26,388 nucleotides of DNA from CAYMRL01 sp964473205 (GTDB lineage: Bacteria; Deinococcota; Deinococci; Deinococcales; Trueperaceae), in NCBI GenBank assembly GCA_964473205.1, contig CAYYOK010000036.1, positions 1 through 26,388 of the forward strand, in the 5' to 3' direction. The first letter of the stretch is position 1. Each line of letters begins with the position of its first letter. Both the position numbers and the translations under genes were made by a program. The notes beneath the pieces were generated by a model that did not search any database, was not told the DNA's origin, and was given only the letters and a program-made list of their open reading frames with translations. Below, one piece after another: positions 23,142-26,388 of this stretch.

Positions 23142-24518
23142 ATGGCGATTCACACCTACGGCACCATGGGCGTCGACTGGGAGCAGCGCATCGACTTCGA
23201 GCGCCTGCGCAACGAGCGCCTGGAGCGGATCAAGCGCGTGTTGGCGGCCTCGGAGGCCGGGTCGCTGCTGCTCTTCGACATGAACAACGTGCGCTACGTG
23301 ACCTCGACCCACATCGGCACCTGGGCGCAGGACAAGGTGGCGAGGTTCACCCTGCTGGCCCAGGGCAGCGAGCCGATCCTGTGGGACTTCGGCTCGGCTG
23401 CGAGGCACCACCAGCTCTACGCGCCCTGGCTCGACGGCGCCGAGCGCTCGCGTCCGGGAGTGTCGCTGCTGCGCGGGACCATCTCGCCGCAGATGGGCCG
23501 CGCCGAGAAAGTGGCTGCCGACATCGTCAAGGAGCTGACCGACAGGGGGCTGCAGAACGAGCCCGTCGCGATCGACCTCGTCGAGCTGCCGATCCTCTTC
23601 GCCCTGCAGAAGGCCGGCCTGAGGATCATCGACGGCCAGCAGCTGATGCTCGAGGCTCGCAAGATCAAGACCGTCGACGAGATCGCCCTGCTGACGCACG
23701 CGGCCGGCATGGTCGACGGCGCCTACCAGCTCGTGTACGAGAACCTGCGCCCCGGCGTGCGCGAGAACGACATCGTCGGGCTCGTCACCAAGTTCCTCTA
23801 CGAGCACGGCTCCGAGATGGTCGAGGGCGTCAACGCGATCAGCGGCGAGCGCTGCAACCCGCACCCGCACGTCGCCTCCGACAGGATGCTGCGCCCCGGC
23901 GACCCGGCATACTTCGACATCCTGCAGAGCTACATGGGCTACCGCACCTGCTACTACCGGACCTTCGTCGTCGGTAGCGCGTCGAAGGCCCAGGTCAGCG
24001 CCTACGACAAGTGCCGCGACCTGCTCGACCACGCCATCAGCCTCATCAAGCCCGGCGTGACGACGGCCGAGGTCGTCGAGATCTGGCCGCGCGCGCAGGA
24101 GTTCGGCTTCCCCGACGAGGAGCTGGCGTTCGCGCTGCAGTACGGCCACGGCATCGGTCTCAACATCTGGGAGAAGCCGATCTTCAGCCGCCTGGTCTCG
24201 TTCGACCACCCAGAGGTCATCGAGGAGGGCATGGTCTTCGCGCTCGAGACGTTCTGGCCCGCTGCCGACGGCTGGTCGGCCGCCCGCATCGAGGAGGAGG
24301 TCGTCGTCACCAAGGACGGCTGCGAGATCATCTCGCGCTTCCCCGCCGAGCAGCTGATGGTCACCGGTCCGCGTTACTACTCGACGGCCGGCCCGCTCCC
24401 GACGGTGCGCGAGACCCAGTCAGGCCTCAACAACCCGCGCGTCAGCCGGGCGATGCCCTCCGCCGACGGCGGCGCTACTGCCGCTCTCAGAACCGGCGTC
24501 GAGCTGGCGACCGATTGA
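23142..24518 (+). CDS. M24-family (prolidase/creatinase-fold) protein with one altered metal ligand
   Basis: A 458-residue two-domain protein: an N-terminal creatinase-type domain (about 25-175) and a C-terminal pita-bread domain (about 180-420), plus a polar tail. Four of the five M24 metal ligands are present: D259 in AYFDI, H336 in YGHGIGLNIWEKP, E369 in FALETFW and E384 in RIEEE. The second Asp, expected 11 residues after D259, is C270 (GYRTCYYRTF). It may be a mononuclear enzyme, or one that, like creatinase or the DMSP lyase DddP, uses the fold for non-peptidase chemistry. ATG 23142 follows AGGAG by six bases and lies 13 bp after the E1 beta stop. In this context an amidino- or amidohydrolase on a pathway intermediate is as likely as dipeptide cleavage. 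Confidence 0.85.
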   Translation: MAIHTYGTMGVDWEQRIDFERLRNERLERIKRVLAASEAGSLLLFDMNNVRYVTSTHIGTWAQDKVARFTLLAQGSEPILWDFGSAARHHQLYAPWLDGAERSRPGVSLLRGTISPQMGRAEKVAADIVKELTDRGLQNEPVAIDLVELPILFALQKAGLRIIDGQQLMLEARKIKTVDEIALLTHAAGMVDGAYQLVYENLRPGVRENDIVGLVTKFLYEHGSEMVEGVNAISGERCNPHPHVASDRMLRPGDPAYFDILQSYMGYRTCYYRTFVVGSASKAQVSAYDKCRDLLDHAISLIKPGVTTAEVVEIWPRAQEFGFPDEELAFALQYGHGIGLNIWEKPIFSRLVSFDHPEVIEEGMVFALETFWPAADGWSAARIEEEVVVTKDGCEIISRFPAEQLMVTGPRYYSTAGPLPTVRETQSGLNNPRVSRAMPSADGGATAALRTGVELATD

Positions 24519-24548
24519 CGATGGCGAGAGCCCGACCCGTGGTGAACC

Positions 24549-25847
24549 GTGGCTAGAGACGTGATCATGCCGGCGCTCGGCATGGCGCAGGAGTCCGGGG
24601 TGCTGGTCCGCTGGCTCGTCGCCGAAGGCGACACCGTGGCCGAGGGCGACCCCCTGATGGAGGTCGAGACCGACAAGGCCGTCGTCGAGGTGCCCGCCAC
24701 CTCGTCGGGCACGCTGGCCGCCGTGGCCTACCGCGAGGGCGCCGAAGTCGCGGTCGGTACCGTGCTGGCCGTGCTGTTGGCGCCGGGCGAGGCGACGGGG
24801 GCGGCGGCTGGAGCCGCTAGCGCCGCTGCCGGAGCGGCGCGCGCCGCGGCGCCTAGTCCAGGGCCCGCTGCGGCTTCGGGCGCCAGCTCGGGTGCAGCCT
24901 CGGGCGCCGCGCCGCCTCAGGCCCGCTTTGCGCCAGCGGCAGCCGGCGCGACCGCGATCGGCGCGATAGCCGGCAGCCCGCCACCGGCTCGCACGACGGC
25001 TTCCGGCGCGTACAAGGCGGTGCTGGCCTCACCGAAGGCCAAGCGCCTCGCGCGCGAGTTCGGCCTCGACCTCGCCGCGGTGATCGGCTCGGGACCGGGA
25101 GGCGCCGTGAGGGCCGTCGACCTGCCGCTGGCGGGCGCCGCGCCGGCCTCCAGCAACGTGCCGACCCCCACCGACCTGGCTGGCGCTGCGCGGCGCGGCG
25201 CGGTCGCAGCAGCCGGCACGGTTCCTGCCGCGCCGACGGACGCAGCCTGGCTCCGCACCGACCTGGACACGGCGGGCCTGAGCGAGTTCTTGGCTCGCGT
25301 GTCCCGCGCCCTCGCTGACAAGGCCGTGGCCAGCACCTTCTTCAGAGGAGCTCACGGCGGAGCCGTCACCGTAGGCGTGGCTGACGTGCTCACGCGGGCG
25401 GTCGCGGCGGGACTGAGCCGCGACGCCTCGTTCGGCGGCCAAGAGCTGCGACTGAGGCTCAGCGTCAACGGCCCCGCCAGGACGTCGGCGGTCCTGACGG
25501 GCGGGCAGGCGGCCTCGATCCTCGACGTCGCGCGGGCCCGTGCCGCGAGGGCCGACGCGGCAGCCTACGGCCCCCTGCCGGTCGAAGTCGTAGACAACAG
25601 CGGCGAGGACTTCGAGCGCTCACCCTCCCCTCTCGACGCCGCGACCGCCGTCCGGCTCACCCTCGGGCCGATCAAGGAAGCAGTGGCGGTTCACGGCGGC
25701 GCGCCCAGCGTCCGCCAGCTTGCCACCCTCAGCCTCGAGTACCGCACCTCTCCTTCGGACGCTCTGGACGACGACAGGGCGGCGGAGCTGTTCACCTACG
25801 TCAGCCGGATCCTGGCCGATCCGTTCTTCCTCGCCGTTTCGGGCTGA
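24549..25847 (+). CDS. E2-like lipoyl protein with degenerate acyltransferase domain
   Basis: A 432-residue protein with dihydrolipoamide acyltransferase layout. The lipoyl domain (1-78) carries the attachment Lys K43 in EVETDKAVVEVPA. An Ala/Gly/Pro/Ser linker follows (about 80-155), then a peripheral-subunit-binding domain (158-195: ASPKAKRLAREFGLDL, GSGPGGAVRAVDL) that would hold E1. The C-terminal part (about 225-432) has the length and some secondary pattern of the catalytic domain, but the hallmark DHRxxDG near the end is EYRTSPS (397-403), so both catalytic His and the Asp-Gly are gone. It may serve as a lipoyl carrier and scaffold without acyl transfer to CoA. GTG 24549 directly precedes the lipoyl fold; no strong ribosome site, 30 bp after the M24 gene. 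Confidence 0.82.
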   Translation: MARDVIMPALGMAQESGVLVRWLVAEGDTVAEGDPLMEVETDKAVVEVPATSSGTLAAVAYREGAEVAVGTVLAVLLAPGEATGAAAGAASAAAGAARAAAPSPGPAAASGASSGAASGAAPPQARFAPAAAGATAIGAIAGSPPPARTTASGAYKAVLASPKAKRLAREFGLDLAAVIGSGPGGAVRAVDLPLAGAAPASSNVPTPTDLAGAARRGAVAAAGTVPAAPTDAAWLRTDLDTAGLSEFLARVSRALADKAVASTFFRGAHGGAVTVGVADVLTRAVAAGLSRDASFGGQELRLRLSVNGPARTSAVLTGGQAASILDVARARAARADAAAYGPLPVEVVDNSGEDFERSPSPLDAATAVRLTLGPIKEAVAVHGGAPSVRQLATLSLEYRTSPSDALDDDRAAELFTYVSRILADPFFLAVSG

Positions 25848-25870
25848 AGGCCTCTGGAGGCGATTCGAGC

Positions 25871-26388
25871 ATGAAGCAAGTCGCAGAAGTCGGAGGGCGC
25901 TACCTAGGCAGCGACTGGGCGCCTGTAGGCAGGACGTTCGCGGTCCGCAGCCCCGCCACGGGCGAGGTGGTGGCGCAGGTGGCGGACTGTGGACCCTCCG
26001 AGGCTCTCGAGGCGGCAGCCGTCGCCGAGCGGGAGTTCGCGTCGTGGCGGCAGACTACGGCGTTCGAGCGCTCCGTCATCCTCGACCGTTGGGCGACGCT
26101 GATCGTCGAGCACAGGGACGAGCTGGCCGCGGTGATGTCGGCCGAGATGGGCAAGCCGATCAGGGAGGCGCGCGGCGAGGTCGTGTACGCCGCCGGCTTC
26201 GTCAAGTGGTACGCCGAGGAGGCCAAGCGCGTCTACGGCGAGGCCTTCCCGAGCCACGCCGGGCACAAGCGCCTGTTCGCGCTGCGGCAGCCGGTCGGTC
26301 CGGTGTTCGGGGTCACGCCGTGGAACTTCCCCGTCGCGATGGTCACGCGCAAGGCCGCGCCCGCCCTGGCGGCCGGCTGCACCTTCAT
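25871..26388 (+). CDS. Aldehyde dehydrogenase, succinate-semialdehyde type (3' end outside window)
   Basis: The first 172 residues of an NAD(P)-dependent aldehyde dehydrogenase (about 450-490 usual); the frame is open to the last base. FAVRSPATGEVVAQVADC is the family's first beta unit, then AEREFASWRQTTAFERSVILDRWA, MSAEMGKPIREARGEVVYAA and the cofactor-site motif GVTPWNFPVAMVTRKAAPALAAGCT with the conserved Asn of PWNFP. The EMGKP.REA.GEV pattern and spacing are closest to succinate-semialdehyde dehydrogenases (GabD/Sad), but the catalytic Cys and Glu are beyond the window. ATG 25871 follows GGAGG by ten bases and lies 23 bp after the E2-like gene, so it belongs to the same operon. It would oxidise an aldehyde made by earlier steps. 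Confidence 0.9.
   Translation, partial: MKQVAEVGGRYLGSDWAPVGRTFAVRSPATGEVVAQVADCGPSEALEAAAVAEREFASWRQTTAFERSVILDRWATLIVEHRDELAAVMSAEMGKPIREARGEVVYAAGFVKWYAEEAKRVYGEAFPSHAGHKRLFALRQPVGPVFGVTPWNFPVAMVTRKAAPALAAGCTF

Noticed and set aside
24521..24556. Tiny open frame between the M24 and E2-like genes (ATG 24521)
   Set aside because: Eleven codons, overlaps the start of the E2-like gene, and lacks any ribosome site.

Overview
The window is a GC-rich bacterial chromosome segment, densely coded and without rRNA, tRNA, insertion sequence, phage or CRISPR signal. Both extracellular solute-binding proteins carry plain type I signal peptides ending in ALA|Q, with no lipobox. At least one gene (8653) looks leaderless, with a TANNNT box just before its ATG. 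These traits would fit a Truepera-like member of Deinococcota better than an actinomycete, but this is inference from composition and style; no taxonomic marker gene is present.

Left part (1-7846, + strand): the end of a rhamnulokinase gene and a bifunctional rhamnulose-1-phosphate aldolase/short-chain dehydrogenase form the tail of a deoxysugar catabolic operon. After a well-formed promoter with direct repeats around its -35 box comes a second operon. It holds a periplasmic binding protein, an ABC ATPase and a fused two-domain permease of the Fbp ('iron(III)') type, and then a FucA-like class II aldolase whose start overlaps the permease stop. The aldolases on both sides and the lack of a Tyr-Tyr pair in the binding protein suggest that the transporter carries an organic solute, not iron.

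Middle (7847-12956): a small acidic protein with three exact 17-residue repeats; a DapB-like reductase whose catalytic His position is Ala; and, on the - strand, an operon of a beta-hydroxyacid dehydrogenase and two Dpp/Opp-type permeases. A 553-bp divergent control region carries promoters facing both ways and a GTGGT-ATG-ACCAC palindrome of the kind bound by FadR-type GntR regulators.

Right part (12957-26388, + strand): a run of at least ten co-oriented genes, mostly overlapping or nearly so. In order they are a family 5 solute-binding protein, three tandem paralogous adenine-deaminase-like amidohydrolases, a FadR-type GntR regulator, TPP-dependent dehydrogenase E1 alpha and beta, an M24 (creatinase/prolidase-fold) protein, an E2-like lipoyl protein, and an aldehyde dehydrogenase that runs off the window. 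Several of these enzymes lack residues that define their families: the DPHE-type His and other motifs in all three amidohydrolases, one metal Asp in the M24 protein, and the catalytic His of E2. Together with the divergent permeases and hydroxyacid dehydrogenase this looks like an undescribed import-and-catabolism locus, probably for a nitrogenous, possibly cyclic, compound. The substrate cannot be read from the sequence.
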